Both the position numbers and the translations under genes were made by a program. From Gemmatirosa kalamazoonensis (lineage in GTDB: Bacteria; Gemmatimonadota; Gemmatimonadetes; Gemmatimonadales; Gemmatimonadaceae), in contig NZ_CP007128.1 in NCBI RefSeq assembly GCF_000522985.1, positions 3,208,220 through 3,272,219 of the forward strand: 64,000 nucleotides of DNA, in the 5' to 3' direction. Below the pieces are notes generated by a model. It was not told the DNA's origin. It did not search any database and saw only the letters and a program-made list of their open reading frames with translations. Below are positions 1-8,438 of the stretch, piece by piece; position 1 is the first letter of the stretch; every line of letters begins with the position of its first letter.

Positions 1-1
1 C

Positions 2-913
2 GCGGAGCACATCGCGTCCGGCATGGGCGGACTCGTGCTCGGCATCGAGGTCGCGCCGCGTCCGAGCGCCGTGCCCGCCGCGATCGCGGTGTCGTCGACC
101 GCGCCGCCGGCTCCGGTCGCGCCGAGGCGCATCCGCCTGCTCGCGCAGCGGCTTCCCGGAGCGCTCGGCGTGCATGGGTACGTCGTGCAGGGCGGGGACT
201 CCGCGCCCGCGCGCGACTCGGTGCGCGTGCCCGGGCCGCCGATCGTGCTCACGCGCGGCGAGCCGGTGGAGATCACCGTCGTCAATCATCTCGACGTGAA
301 GACCGGTGTGCACTGGCACGGAATAGAGCTGGACAGCTACTACGACGGCGTGGGAGGATGGAGCGGCGCCGGCGCCCACCTCGCGCCGCGCATCGCGCCT
401 AACGACTCGTTCGTCGTGCGCTTCACGCCGCCGCGCGCCGGCACGTTCATGTACCACACGCACAACGACGAGGTGCGACAGCTCGTGCTCGGCCTCTACG
501 GGCCGCTCGTCGTGCTCGAGCCCGGGCAGACGTTCGACGCGTCCACCGACCATCTCGTGGTGATCGGCGAGACGATGTCGAGCGGCCGACGCGTGGTCGG
601 CGTGAACGGCGCCGCGGGCGCGAGGCCGATGCACCTCGCCGCGGGCAAGCCGCACCGCTTCCGGCTGCTCAACGTCCTCATCGACGACGACGCCGAGGTC
701 TCGCTCGTCGACAGCGCGAATGCGCCGCTCGTCTGGCGTGCCGTCGCGAAGGACGGCGCCGACCTCCCGGTCGCGCAGCGCACCGAGCGTCCGGCGCGTC
801 TCTCGCTCGGTCCCGGTGAGACGGTCGACGTGGAGATCGTGCCGAAGCCGGGGCGCTACGCACTGCTCGTGCGCGGCTACAGCAACGTCCTCATCGACGT
901 TGACGTCCGTTAG
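2..913 (+). CDS. Multicopper oxidase, C-terminal part (5' end outside window)
   Basis: The open frame runs in from the left edge, so the first ATG inside the window (23) is not the start. The first visible residues (EHIASGMGGLVLG) look like the end of a type 1 copper cupredoxin domain, H-x3-GM. A second cupredoxin domain follows with VHWHGIEL and YHTHNDE, which would supply trinuclear-cluster histidines. A last domain shows no copper ligands. This order, T1-type domain before the HWHG domain, differs from three-domain laccases and resembles a longer multi-domain family I recall from Gemmatimonadota. It probably acts in the cell envelope on metals or phenolics; the substrate is unknown. The TAG stop lies 65 bp before sdaAB. 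Confidence 0.8.
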   Translation, partial: AEHIASGMGGLVLGIEVAPRPSAVPAAIAVSSTAPPAPVAPRRIRLLAQRLPGALGVHGYVVQGGDSAPARDSVRVPGPPIVLTRGEPVEITVVNHLDVKTGVHWHGIELDSYYDGVGGWSGAGAHLAPRIAPNDSFVVRFTPPRAGTFMYHTHNDEVRQLVLGLYGPLVVLEPGQTFDASTDHLVVIGETMSSGRRVVGVNGAAGARPMHLAAGKPHRFRLLNVLIDDDAEVSLVDSANAPLVWRAVAKDGADLPVAQRTERPARLSLGPGETVDVEIVPKPGRYALLVRGYSNVLIDVDVR

Positions 914-977
914 AATTCCCGTCCTCACCGTTCGACTGTCCCGGCGCGCCGGGATTCACGCTTCGGCCCGATCCGCC

Positions 978-1652
978 GTGGTCAGTCTGCTCGACATCAT
1001 CGGCCCCGTCATGGTGGGGCCGTCGTCCTCGCACACCGCGGGCGCGTGTCGCCTCGGTCTACTCGCGCGCAATCTCGTCGGCGGCACGCCCGAGCACGCG
1101 CGCATCGAGCTGCACGGATCCTTCGCCCGCACCGGCGAGGGGCACGGCACCGACAAGGCGATCGTCGGTGGCCTCATGGGCTTCCGCCCCGACGACGAGC
1201 GCCTGCGCGACGCGCTCGACATCGCCGAGCGCGAAGGGCTCGACTACCGCTTCGAGAAGACCACGCTCGGCGAGGACGCGACGACGCACCCGAACACCGC
1301 GCGCTTCACCGTCACGCGCGGCGACCGCGAGGCGGTCATGGTCGGCTCCTCGCTCGGCGCCGGCCGCGTGCTCGTCACGGAGATCGACGGCTACCCGGTC
1401 GAGATCACCGGCAACTATCACACGATCGTGCTCGTCGCCGAGGACGTGAAGGGATCAATCGCGTCCATCGCGACCATCCTCGCCACGAACGGCGTGAACA
1501 TCGCCACGCTCCGCGTCTCGCGGCAGCAGCGCGGCGGCGACGCGTTCATGGTGTGGGAGGTCGACGAGCGCCCCGACGAGAAGGTGCGCGACACGCTGCG
1601 CGCCCTGCCCTGGGTGCGGTGGGCGTTCCGCCTCGAGAAGGTGAGCGCCTGA
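978..1652 (+). CDS. sdaAB: L-serine ammonia-lyase, iron-sulfur type, beta chain
   Basis: This is the beta subunit of the two-chain [4Fe-4S] L-serine dehydratase, which deaminates serine to pyruvate and ammonia in the cytosol. The N-terminus has the family signature GPVMVGPSSSHTAGA. The C-terminus (from about residue 150) is an ACT domain (HTIVLVAEDVKGSIASIA), a small-molecule-binding fold. The GTG at 978 gives 224 residues, the usual size. A longer in-frame extension upstream overlaps the oxidase gene and has no family likeness. The partner sdaAA starts one base after the stop codon, so the two are translationally coupled. Confidence 0.93.
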   Translation: MVSLLDIIGPVMVGPSSSHTAGACRLGLLARNLVGGTPEHARIELHGSFARTGEGHGTDKAIVGGLMGFRPDDERLRDALDIAEREGLDYRFEKTTLGEDATTHPNTARFTVTRGDREAVMVGSSLGAGRVLVTEIDGYPVEITGNYHTIVLVAEDVKGSIASIATILATNGVNIATLRVSRQQRGGDAFMVWEVDERPDEKVRDTLRALPWVRWAFRLEKVSA

Positions 1653-1653
1653 C

Positions 1654-2535
1654 ATGTACCGCTCGCTCGCCGACGCCATCCGCGACGCCGAGGCGCGCGG
1701 CGTCACGCTGCACGAAGTCGCGCTCGACGCCGAGAGCGCCGACTCCGGCCGGCCGGTCGACGACATCCGCGCGTCGCTGCGCCGCGCGCTCGAGGTGATG
1801 CGCGGCGCCGTCGCGCAGGGGCTGCGCGGCGATCTGCGCTCCGCCTCGGGCCTCGTCGGCGGCGACGCGGCGAAGCTGCGCGAGGGTCCCCCGGGGCCGC
1901 TCGCCGGCACGCCGTTCCGCGACGTGCTCGCGCGCGCGCTCGCCGTGCAGGAGGTGAACGCCGCGATGGGCGTCATCGTCGCCGCGCCGACCGCGGGCGG
2001 GGCCGGGGTCCTTCCCGCGGTGCTCACCGGGCTCGCCGACGCGCGCGGCATCGGCGACGACGCGCTCGTGGACGCGCTCGCGACGGCGGGGCTCATCGGC
2101 GCCGTCGTTGCCGACCGCGCGTCGCTCTCCGGCGCCGAGGGGGGATGCCAGGCGGAGACCGGCGCCGCCGCGGGGATGGCCGCCGGCGCCGCCACGGAGA
2201 TGCTCGGCGGCACGCCGCGCCAGGCCGGCCACGCCGTGGCGCTCGCGCAGCAGGGCACGTTGGGCCTCGTCTGCGACCCCCTCGGCGGGCTCGTCGAGCT
2301 GCCGTGCGTGTTCCGGAACGCCACCGGTGCGGCGATCGCGCTCGCCGCGATCGAGATGGCGCTCGCCGGCATCGAGTTCGCCATCCCCGCCGACGAGGTG
2401 ATCGACACCATGGGCGAGATCGGCCGCGGCATGGACGTGCGCTACCGCGAGACCGCCGGCGGGGGCCTCGCGGCCACGCCCACCGGCCGCCGTCTCGCGC
2501 GGGAGCGGCTGGTCCAGATCAAGAGAGGGGAGTGA
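1654..2535 (+). CDS. sdaAA: L-serine ammonia-lyase, iron-sulfur type, alpha chain
   Basis: This is the catalytic, cluster-binding subunit of L-serine dehydratase, 293 residues, matching the separate alpha chain of Gram-positive-type enzymes rather than the fused enterobacterial form. Cysteines expected to hold the [4Fe-4S] cluster are visible in GGCQAETGAAAGM, LVCDPLGG and LPCVFRN. The conserved LSGAEGGCQAE stretch is intact. It forms a two-gene operon with sdaAB and is followed directly by a long hairpin. Confidence 0.94.
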   Translation: MYRSLADAIRDAEARGVTLHEVALDAESADSGRPVDDIRASLRRALEVMRGAVAQGLRGDLRSASGLVGGDAAKLREGPPGPLAGTPFRDVLARALAVQEVNAAMGVIVAAPTAGGAGVLPAVLTGLADARGIGDDALVDALATAGLIGAVVADRASLSGAEGGCQAETGAAAGMAAGAATEMLGGTPRQAGHAVALAQQGTLGLVCDPLGGLVELPCVFRNATGAAIALAAIEMALAGIEFAIPADEVIDTMGEIGRGMDVRYRETAGGGLAATPTGRRLARERLVQIKRGE

Positions 2536-2542
2536 GGGCGCG

Positions 2543-2603
2543 AGGCAGGAGGGCAGGAGGAAGGGAGGGCTCATGCCCTCCCTTCCTCCTGCCCTCCTGC
2601 CCT
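2543..2603. terminator. Long hairpin of GGGCAGGA-type repeats after sdaAA
   Basis: Two arms of about 28 nt are complementary almost base for base around a 4-nt TCAT loop. The arms are short purine repeats (AGGAGGGC units) on the left and their complement on the right. There is no U-tract, only CCTAAATTC. The position eight bases after the sdaAA stop suggests a transcript end or RNA-stabilising element. The same design recurs at 38967, 40469 and 54174. Confidence 0.7.
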
Positions 2604-2682
2604 AAATTCGCGAGAGCGGTCCGGCAAAACTCGGGGCCGCACTGAGCCGTAGGGCAACCATCCCTTCCGACAGGTGCGGCAC

Positions 2683-3087
2683 ATGGTCACACGCGACGAC
2701 ATCGAGAGCTTCCTCGACCGACTCGCCACCGAAGGCACTGCGTATCAGGAAGTCGAGCCCGGGCTGTGGATCATTCACCCCGGCGGCGTGATCGACTTCG
2801 ACGTCGTCTGCCACTACAACCCGCCGGTCGTCGTGCTCCGCGTGAAGGTCATGGACCTGCCGGCCGACGACAACGCGTGCAACGGCCTCGCGCGGCGGTT
2901 GCTGCAGCTCAACGCGTCCGACCTCGTGCACGGCTCGTACGGCATCGAGCAGGAGGCGGTCGTCCTCACCGAGGCGCTGGAGCTCTCGCACCTCGACTAC
3001 GAGGAGTTCCTCGCCGCCTACGAGAGCATGACCCTGGCGCTCACCTCGCATCTTCGCGAGCTGGCCACGTACCGCGAGGCCCGCTGA
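2683..3087 (+). CDS. YbjN-like / type III chaperone-like small protein
   Basis: A soluble protein of 134 residues resembling the YbjN/CesT-like chaperone fold: an N-terminal helix (DDIESFLDRLATEG), strands containing WIIHPGGVIDFDVVCHY and VVVLRVKVMDL, then helices to the end. The ATG at 2683 is preferred because AGGTG sits at the right distance; a GTG at 2674 would add three residues. The stop is two bases before the pspA ATG. Linkage to pspA suggests an envelope-stress role, but that is inference from context. Confidence 0.65.
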   Translation: MVTRDDIESFLDRLATEGTAYQEVEPGLWIIHPGGVIDFDVVCHYNPPVVVLRVKVMDLPADDNACNGLARRLLQLNASDLVHGSYGIEQEAVVLTEALELSHLDYEEFLAAYESMTLALTSHLRELATYREAR

Positions 3088-3089
3088 TC

Positions 3090-3956
3090 ATGGGCATCTT
3101 CGATCGCTTCTCGACCCTCATCCGGTCGAACATCAACGACCTCATCTCCTCGGCGGAGAACCCCGAGAAGATGCTCAATCAGCTGATCGCCGACATGAAC
3201 GGCCAGCTGATCAAGGCCAAGCAGCAGGTCGCCGCGGCCATCGCCGACGAGAAGCGCCTGCGCGATCAGGCCGACTCGGAGTTCAAGCAGGCGCAGCTCT
3301 GGGAAGAGCGCGCCATGTTCGCGGTGAACCAGGCGAACGACGAGCTGGCGAAGCAGGCACTGCTCCGCGGTTCGCAGCACGCCGAGCACGGGCGCGAGAT
3401 CGAGGCGACGTGGACGGCGCAGCGCGGCGAGACGGAGAAGCTGAAGCAGTCGCTGCGCGACCTCGCCGAGAAGATCGAGGAGGCCAAGCGCAAGAAGAAC
3501 CTGCTGCTCGCGCGCCAGCGCCGCGCCGAGGCGCAGAAGCGCATCCAGCAGACGATGTCCTCGCTCTCCGAGAAGAGCGCGTTCGAGGCGTTCGCCCGCA
3601 TGGAGGAGCGCATCGAGCAGAACGAGCGGCAGCTGAAGGCCGCGCAGGAGATCGACGAGGAGATCGGCGGCGACCAGCTCGCCGGCCAGTTCAAGCAGCT
3701 CGAGCGCGCCGTCGGCACCGGCGACGCGGACTCGAAGCTGCTCGCCCTGAAGCAGAAGATGGGCATGCTGCCCGCGGCCGCGCCGGCCGCGGACCGGCAG
3801 CTTGGCGCCGGCGGCGCGCCGGCGAGCGCGAAGGCGTTGGGCCCCGGCAAGTCCGACGCGGCGCCGGCCCCGGCGCCTAACGGCGAGCCGGCGAAGCATC
3901 CCACGGAAGAGGAGCTGCTCGCCGAATTCGAGGAGCTCGAGCGGCACAAAGGGTGA
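3090..3956 (+). CDS. pspA: PspA/IM30 family membrane-stress protein
   Basis: A 288-residue PspA/Vipp1-family protein, a peripheral inner-membrane ESCRT-III-like scaffold that protects membrane integrity. The N-terminus MGIFDRFSTLIRSNINDLI is the amphipathic helix plus start of helix 1. Residues about 25-215 are nearly continuous charged coiled coil. An Ala/Pro-rich linker follows (about 225-265), then an acidic tail, TEEELLAEFEELERHKG, as in longer family members. It overlaps the downstream permease by four bases (GTGA), so the three genes 2683-5194 are likely co-transcribed. Confidence 0.9.
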   Translation: MGIFDRFSTLIRSNINDLISSAENPEKMLNQLIADMNGQLIKAKQQVAAAIADEKRLRDQADSEFKQAQLWEERAMFAVNQANDELAKQALLRGSQHAEHGREIEATWTAQRGETEKLKQSLRDLAEKIEEAKRKKNLLLARQRRAEAQKRIQQTMSSLSEKSAFEAFARMEERIEQNERQLKAAQEIDEEIGGDQLAGQFKQLERAVGTGDADSKLLALKQKMGMLPAAAPAADRQLGAGGAPASAKALGPGKSDAAPAPAPNGEPAKHPTEEELLAEFEELERHKG

Positions 3957-5194
3957 CGGCGGCCACCACCACTTCGGCACCTGTCGGCGCGCCCGCGTCA
4001 CCGTCTCCGGTGACGGTGGGCGCGCCGCGCCGTTTCCGTTTCGCGCCGATCCTCACGGCGACGGTCCTCACCGTCCTGCTGCTCTGGCTGTTCGGGAGCG
4101 TCGCCGACGTCCTGCTCCTGCTGTTCATCGCGATCCTGCTGTCGCTTTACCTCGGCGCCGTTGCCGACGCCGTGTCGCGTCGCACGCGGCTGCCGCGCAA
4201 GCTCGCGCTGGTGCTCGCGGTGCTGCTCACGCTCCTCGCCGTCGCGGGGCTGTTCTGGCTCCTCGTGCCGCCGGTCGTGAGCCAGACGCAGGCGCTCTTC
4301 CGCGTCCTGCCGAACTACATGACGGCGTGGGACGCGAAGATCGACCAGCTCGTGCGGCGCATCCCCGCGCTCTCCGGCGTCGTGAAGCCGGGGCAGCACC
4401 AGGCGCTCATGGCGTTCTACAAGCAGGGCGAGGGGCTGCTGAACGACGTCGTGCCGAAGCTGTTCTCGTTCGTGCACGCGTCGATCGACGTCTTCTCGGT
4501 CGCCGTCATGGCGCTCTACCTCGCGATGCACCCGAGCCTCTACCGCGAGTGGCTCATCGCGCTGTTCCCGCCCGTGCACCGCGAGCTCGTACGCGACGTG
4601 CTCGGCGAGGCGGCGTCGCAGCTCCGGTCGTGGATCGTCGGGCAGCTCACGGCCATGTTCGTGCTCGCGGTGCTCACCGCCATCGGGCTCTACGCGCTCG
4701 GCGTGCCCTACTGGCTCACGTTCGGCGTGTTCACCGGCGCGGTCGCGATCGTGCCGTTCTTCGGCACGCTGCTCTCCACGCTGCTCCCCGCGCTGTTCGT
4801 GCTGGCGTTGCCCGGCGGCGGCACGAAGGCGCTGTTCGTCGTGCTGCTCGGCGTCGTCATCCACCTCATCGAGGGCAACTTCGTCGGGCCGTACATCGCG
4901 TCGAAGCGCGTGGAGATCCCGCCCGTCCTCTCCATCATGGCGGTGCTCGTCGTCGGCAAGCTGCTCGGCGGCGTCGGGCTGATCGTCGCCGTGCCGACGC
5001 TCGCCACGCTCATGGTGGTGGTGCGCCGCATCCTCATCAATCGCATCTACGAGGGGCAGGGGTTCCGGCGCGCCACGCGTGACCAGCCGCTCCTCCTTCG
5101 CGTGCCCCCCGCCGACGGCGAGGGGGTGCTCGTCCCCGCCGCGCCGCAGGTCGATCTCATCGCGATCACCGAGCGCGTGCGCCGCACCGCCTGA
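3953..5194 (+). CDS. AI-2E family transporter (PerM-like permease)
   Basis: A 413-residue integral membrane protein of the AI-2 exporter/PerM superfamily. After a polar N-terminus there are hydrophobic segments at about 30-50, 58-78 and 82-105, a soluble middle (about 115-185), then a cluster of helices. The late conserved segment HLIEGNFVGPYI (about 303) is typical of the family. GTG start, overlapping the pspA stop. The transported substrate cannot be told; family members have been linked to AI-2 export or ion exchange. Confidence 0.87.
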   Translation: MTAATTTSAPVGAPASPSPVTVGAPRRFRFAPILTATVLTVLLLWLFGSVADVLLLLFIAILLSLYLGAVADAVSRRTRLPRKLALVLAVLLTLLAVAGLFWLLVPPVVSQTQALFRVLPNYMTAWDAKIDQLVRRIPALSGVVKPGQHQALMAFYKQGEGLLNDVVPKLFSFVHASIDVFSVAVMALYLAMHPSLYREWLIALFPPVHRELVRDVLGEAASQLRSWIVGQLTAMFVLAVLTAIGLYALGVPYWLTFGVFTGAVAIVPFFGTLLSTLLPALFVLALPGGGTKALFVVLLGVVIHLIEGNFVGPYIASKRVEIPPVLSIMAVLVVGKLLGGVGLIVAVPTLATLMVVVRRILINRIYEGQGFRRATRDQPLLLRVPPADGEGVLVPAAPQVDLIAITERVRRTA

Positions 5195-5229
5195 GCGGCC
5201 GCCTTCCGATCCTCGCTCCCGCTTCCATC

Positions 5230-6297
5230 GTGTCCGAACGTTTTCTCGTGCTGGCCGAAGGGCTCCTCGGCCCGCACAGCTCCAAGACCGCCAGCGCCTG
5301 CATTCGCTACACCCCCGACCGCGTCGCCGCCGTCATCGATTCCACGAAGGCGGGTCGCGTCGTGCAGGACTTCCTTGGCTTCGGCGGCGACATTCCGATC
5401 GTCGCCACGCTCGAGGAAGGGCTCGCGCATCGGCCTAACGCGGTGCTCATCGGCATCGCGCCCGCCGGCGGGCAGCTTCCCGCCGAGTGGCGGCAGATGC
5501 TCGTGACGTCGCTCGAGCGCGGGCTCGACGTGTGGAGCGGCCTGCACTTCTTCCTTGCCGACGACGAGCAGCTGTCCGCCGCCGCGCGCCGCGGCAGTGC
5601 GCGCATCTTCGATCTCCGTCGTCCGCCGGCGGGTCTCGACGTCTCCACGGGCAAGACGCGCGACATCGACGCGACCGTGGTGCTGACCGTCGGTACCGAC
5701 TGCAACATCGGCAAGATGACCGCGCAGCTGCAGCTGCGCGACGTGCTGAAGCAGCGCGGCAACCGCGTCGCGTTCGCCGCCACGGGGCAGACCGGCATCC
5801 TCATCGAGGGATGGGGGATCTCCGTCGACGCCGTCGTCGCCGACTTCATCGGCGGTGCGGCCGAGCAGCTCACGCTCCAGGCGGCGAAGGATGCCGACAT
5901 CGTGCTCGTCGAGGGGCAGGGCAGCATCATCCACCCCTCGTTCTCCGGCGTCACGGTGGGGCTCATCCATGGCACGCTGCCGCACGCGTTCGTGCTCTGC
6001 GCGCAGCCGTCGCGCACGAGGATCCGCAACCGCGAGTGGGTGCCGATCCCGCCGCTCGACGAGTTCATTCGCATGCACGACACGCTCGCCGCGCCGCTCC
6101 GTCCCGCGCCGACGATCGCCGTCGCCCTGAACACGTCCGACCTATCCGACGCCGACGCCCGCGCGGCCATCCGCGAGACCGAGTCGCTCACCGGTCTGCC
6201 GGCGACGGATCCCGTGCGCTACGACGCCGCGCCGATCGCCGAGGCCATCGAGGCGTTCCACCGCTCGCGTACGCCGCAGTTCGCGTCCCGCGCGTAG
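5230..6297 (+). CDS. DUF1611 / DgcN-like P-loop protein
   Basis: A 355-residue protein matching the DUF1611 family. The N-terminal half is Rossmann-like (HSSKTASACIRYTP, STKAGRVVQDFLGFGG). The C-terminal half has a nucleotide-binding loop, VGTDCNIGKMTAQLQL (about 156), and EGQGSIIHPSFSGVTVGL. A characterised relative, DgcN, N-acetylates glutamate in D-glutamate catabolism with the epimerase DgcA; no epimerase gene is adjacent here, so the substrate is uncertain. GTG start 35 bp after the permease stop. Confidence 0.75.
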   Translation: MSERFLVLAEGLLGPHSSKTASACIRYTPDRVAAVIDSTKAGRVVQDFLGFGGDIPIVATLEEGLAHRPNAVLIGIAPAGGQLPAEWRQMLVTSLERGLDVWSGLHFFLADDEQLSAAARRGSARIFDLRRPPAGLDVSTGKTRDIDATVVLTVGTDCNIGKMTAQLQLRDVLKQRGNRVAFAATGQTGILIEGWGISVDAVVADFIGGAAEQLTLQAAKDADIVLVEGQGSIIHPSFSGVTVGLIHGTLPHAFVLCAQPSRTRIRNREWVPIPPLDEFIRMHDTLAAPLRPAPTIAVALNTSDLSDADARAAIRETESLTGLPATDPVRYDAAPIAEAIEAFHRSRTPQFASRA

Positions 6298-6336
6298 CGA
6301 GGGACCTGCTTGTCGAATCGCTCAGAGGAACAGGAA

Positions 6337-7752
6337 GTGACCGAGCAGTTCCGTCTCCACAACACGCTGTCCCGCCAGGTCGAGCCGTTCGCCCCCGCCG
6401 ACGGGCAGCGCGTGCGCATGTACACGTGCGGCCCGACGGTCTACAACCCGGCGCACCTCGGCAACTTCCGCACGTTCCTGTTCGAGGACCTGCTGCGTCG
6501 CACGCTCCGCCTCGCCGGGTGGGACGTCGAGCAGGTGATGAACCTCACCGACGTCGACGACAAGATCATCAAGCGCGCCGAGGACCAGGGCAAGACGATC
6601 GGCGAGGTCACGGATCCCGTCGTCGAGGTCTTCCACCAGGACCGCGAGTTCCTGCGCATCCAGCCCGCCGAGCACTACCCTCGCGCGACGGCCTACATCG
6701 CCGAGATGATCGAGCTCGTTAGGCGGCTCGAGGAGCGCGGCGTCGCCTACCAGGCCGACGACGGCTCGGTGTACTTCGCCATCGCGCGCTTCCCGCAGTA
6801 CGGCCGCCTGTCGCGCCTCGACACGCGCGAGCTGAAGGCCGGTGCGCGCGTCGCACAGGACGATTACTCGAAGGAGAACGCCCAGGACTTCGCGCTCTGG
6901 AAGGCCGCGACCGAGCAGGACGAGCGCGCCGGCGCGGCGTGGGACTCGCCCTGGGGACGCGGCCGCCCCGGCTGGCACCTCGAGTGCTCGGCCATGGCGA
7001 TGGCGCTGTTGGGCGAGACCATCGACCTGCACTGCGGCGGCATCGATCTCATCTTCCCGCACCACGAGGACGAGATCGCGCAGAGCGAGGCCGCGAGCGG
7101 GAAGCCGTTCTCGCGCCTGTGGTGCCACGGCGAGTTCCTGCTCGTCGAGGGCTCCAAGATGGCGAAGCGCGTCGGCAACGTCGTCACCGTGAAGATGCTG
7201 CGCGAGGACGGCTTCTCCGCCGCCGCACTGCGGCACTTCGTCTTCTCGACGCACTACCGCAAGCAGCTCAACCTCACCGACGAGGCGCTCGAGGCGTCGC
7301 GCAACGCCGTGCACCGTGTCGGCGAGTTCGCGGAGCGGCTGCGCGCGGCGACGGGCGGTACGCCGGAGCTCGCGGCCGCCGCGCGCGACGCCGAGCAGGC
7401 GGTGCGCGACGCGCTGTTCGACGACCTGAATGCCCCGGAGGCGTTGGGCGCGCTGTTCACGTTCCTGAAGCGCGCGAACGCGGAGCTCGACCGCGGCGGC
7501 GACGACCCCGCGGCGCTGGACGCCGCGCGCCGCGCGTTCGCCGCCATCGACGGGGTGCTCGATCTCGTCCCCGAGCGTACCGTCGACGACCCCCAGCTCG
7601 CCGCGTGGGTCGAGGAGCGGCTGCAGGCGCGCAAGGACGCGCGCGCGCGCCGCGACTTCGCCGCCGCCGACGCCATTCGCGCGGAGCTCGACGCGCGCGG
7701 CATCGAGGTGAAGGACACGCCGCAGGGGACGAAGTGGACCAAGGTGCGGTAG
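6337..7752 (+). CDS. cysS: Cysteinyl-tRNA synthetase
   Basis: A class I aminoacyl-tRNA synthetase that charges tRNA-Cys. It carries YTCGPTVYNPAHLGNFR (zinc Cys plus the HIGH-equivalent), GWHLECSAMAM, HCGGIDLIFPHHEDE, and a KMSKS-loop variant reading GSKMAKRVGN. The C-terminal helical domain ends with the DALR-like RRDFAAADAIRAEL, which is usual. The GTG at 6337 gives the normal N-terminus (TEQFRLHNTLSRQVEPF) with GAGG eight bases upstream; a TTG at 6310, also with a purine-rich site, would add nine residues. It is followed within 30 bp by the first tRNA gene. Confidence 0.95.
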   Translation: MTEQFRLHNTLSRQVEPFAPADGQRVRMYTCGPTVYNPAHLGNFRTFLFEDLLRRTLRLAGWDVEQVMNLTDVDDKIIKRAEDQGKTIGEVTDPVVEVFHQDREFLRIQPAEHYPRATAYIAEMIELVRRLEERGVAYQADDGSVYFAIARFPQYGRLSRLDTRELKAGARVAQDDYSKENAQDFALWKAATEQDERAGAAWDSPWGRGRPGWHLECSAMAMALLGETIDLHCGGIDLIFPHHEDEIAQSEAASGKPFSRLWCHGEFLLVEGSKMAKRVGNVVTVKMLREDGFSAAALRHFVFSTHYRKQLNLTDEALEASRNAVHRVGEFAERLRAATGGTPELAAAARDAEQAVRDALFDDLNAPEALGALFTFLKRANAELDRGGDDPAALDAARRAFAAIDGVLDLVPERTVDDPQLAAWVEERLQARKDARARRDFAAADAIRAELDARGIEVKDTPQGTKWTKVR

Positions 7753-7781
7753 CCCTTCGGCAGCGCTAGCTTTCGCCCGTC

Positions 7782-7854
7782 GCTGGCGTAGCTCAATTGG
7801 CAGAGCACCTGATTTGTAATCAGGCGGTTGGGGGTTCGAGTCCCCCCGTCAGCT
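7782..7854 (+). tRNA. tRNA-Thr (TGT anticodon)
   Basis: 73-nt cloverleaf. The acceptor arm GCTGGCG pairs with CGTCAGC (one G-U), discriminator T. The anticodon arm CCTGA/TCAGG encloses TTTGTAA, giving anticodon TGT, which reads ACA. The T-arm is GGGGGTTCGAGTCCCCC. The 3' CCA is not encoded. Confidence 0.96.
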
Positions 7855-7863
7855 TGGGCCCGA

Positions 7864-7892
7864 TTGATTTCGGCTCGCGGGGCTGGTACAAT
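7864..7892 (+). promoter_or_regulatory. Sigma-70-type promoter candidate for the Tyr/Gly tRNA genes
   Basis: TTGATT, 17-bp spacer, TACAAT: five of six bases match the consensus in each box, an unusually good match in this GC-rich sequence. It lies between tRNA-Thr and tRNA-Tyr and would start a transcript some 35 bp before tRNA-Tyr. Confidence 0.6.
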
Positions 7893-7935
7893 TGGAGGCT
7901 CGTTCGGTGCCTGTTCGCCGAGCGCGTCGTACCCT

Positions 7936-8018
7936 GGTGGGGTACCCAAGTGGCCAACGGGAGCAGACTGTAAATCTGCCGGCGACAGCCTTCGAAGGTT
8001 CGAATCCTTCCCCCACCA
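7936..8018 (+). tRNA. tRNA-Tyr (GTA anticodon)
   Basis: 83-nt tRNA with a long variable arm, as expected for bacterial tRNA-Tyr. The acceptor arm is GGTGGGG/CCCCACC with discriminator A. The anticodon arm GCAGA/TCTGC encloses CTGTAAA (anticodon GTA). The T-arm is GAAGG-TTCGAAT-CCTTC. CCA is not templated. A strong terminator-like hairpin begins three bases downstream. Confidence 0.96.
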
Positions 8019-8021
8019 CTG

Positions 8022-8061
8022 CCGGCGGGGCCTTGCTGCAACGAGGCCCCGCCGGTTTCTT
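8022..8061 (+). terminator. Intrinsic terminator after tRNA-Tyr
   Basis: A perfect 12-bp stem (CCGGCGGGGCCT with AGGCCCCGCCGG) and 10-nt loop, followed by TTTCTT. This is classic Rho-independent form. Confidence 0.8.
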
Positions 8062-8070
8062 GTAGGCGTC

Positions 8071-8143
8071 GCGGGAGTAGCTCAGTTGGTAGAGCACGAG
8101 CCTTCCAAGCTTGTGGCCGCGGGTTCGAGTCCCGTCTCCCGCT
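8071..8143 (+). tRNA. tRNA-Gly (TCC anticodon)
   Basis: 73-nt cloverleaf. The acceptor arm GCGGGAG pairs with CTCCCGC, discriminator T. The anticodon arm CGAGC/GCTTG encloses CTTCCAA (anticodon TCC, reading GGA and probably GGG). The T-arm is CGGGTTCGAGTCCCG. CCA is not encoded. Confidence 0.96.
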
Positions 8144-8156
8144 CTCACGAAATGCA

Positions 8157-8192
8157 TGCGGCCCCGGAGCCTGGTCTGGCTCCGGGGCCGCA
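8157..8192 (+). terminator. Terminator-like hairpin after tRNA-Gly
   Basis: A perfect 15-bp inverted repeat (TGCGGCCCCGGAGCC and its complement) around a 6-nt loop, starting 14 bases after tRNA-Gly. Only a weak T-run (GTTTC) follows. I see no gene in the remainder of the interval, 8193-8438. Confidence 0.7.
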
Positions 8193-8438
8193 CGCGTTTC
8201 GGCGGCGACCCGCGGCCGACCTGCACGAAGAACGGTGACGGAACGCGCCGGCCACGGTCTCCGGACGCCGTGCCGGTACCCTCCACTCGCAGCCGTGATG
8301 CGGCCGGACGCCTGAGGTTTTCGCGGCGGACCCCGTTCGGCGGCTGGCCACGTCGGCGCGCGACGGGACCCGCTCGTCGCCACGCATGGCATCACCAGCT
8401 TCGCGTCGTCGACTCGGCGACGCGGTGGAGACGACCCC

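Noticed and set aside
720-977. Extension of the sdaAB frame upstream to an ATG at 720
   Set aside because: It overlaps the multicopper oxidase and is Arg/Ser-rich out-of-frame sequence; family similarity begins at the GTG at 978.
8193-8438. Possible gene between tRNA-Gly and the first lipoprotein
   Set aside because: Open frames here are Arg-rich and lack start sites, codon bias or similarity.
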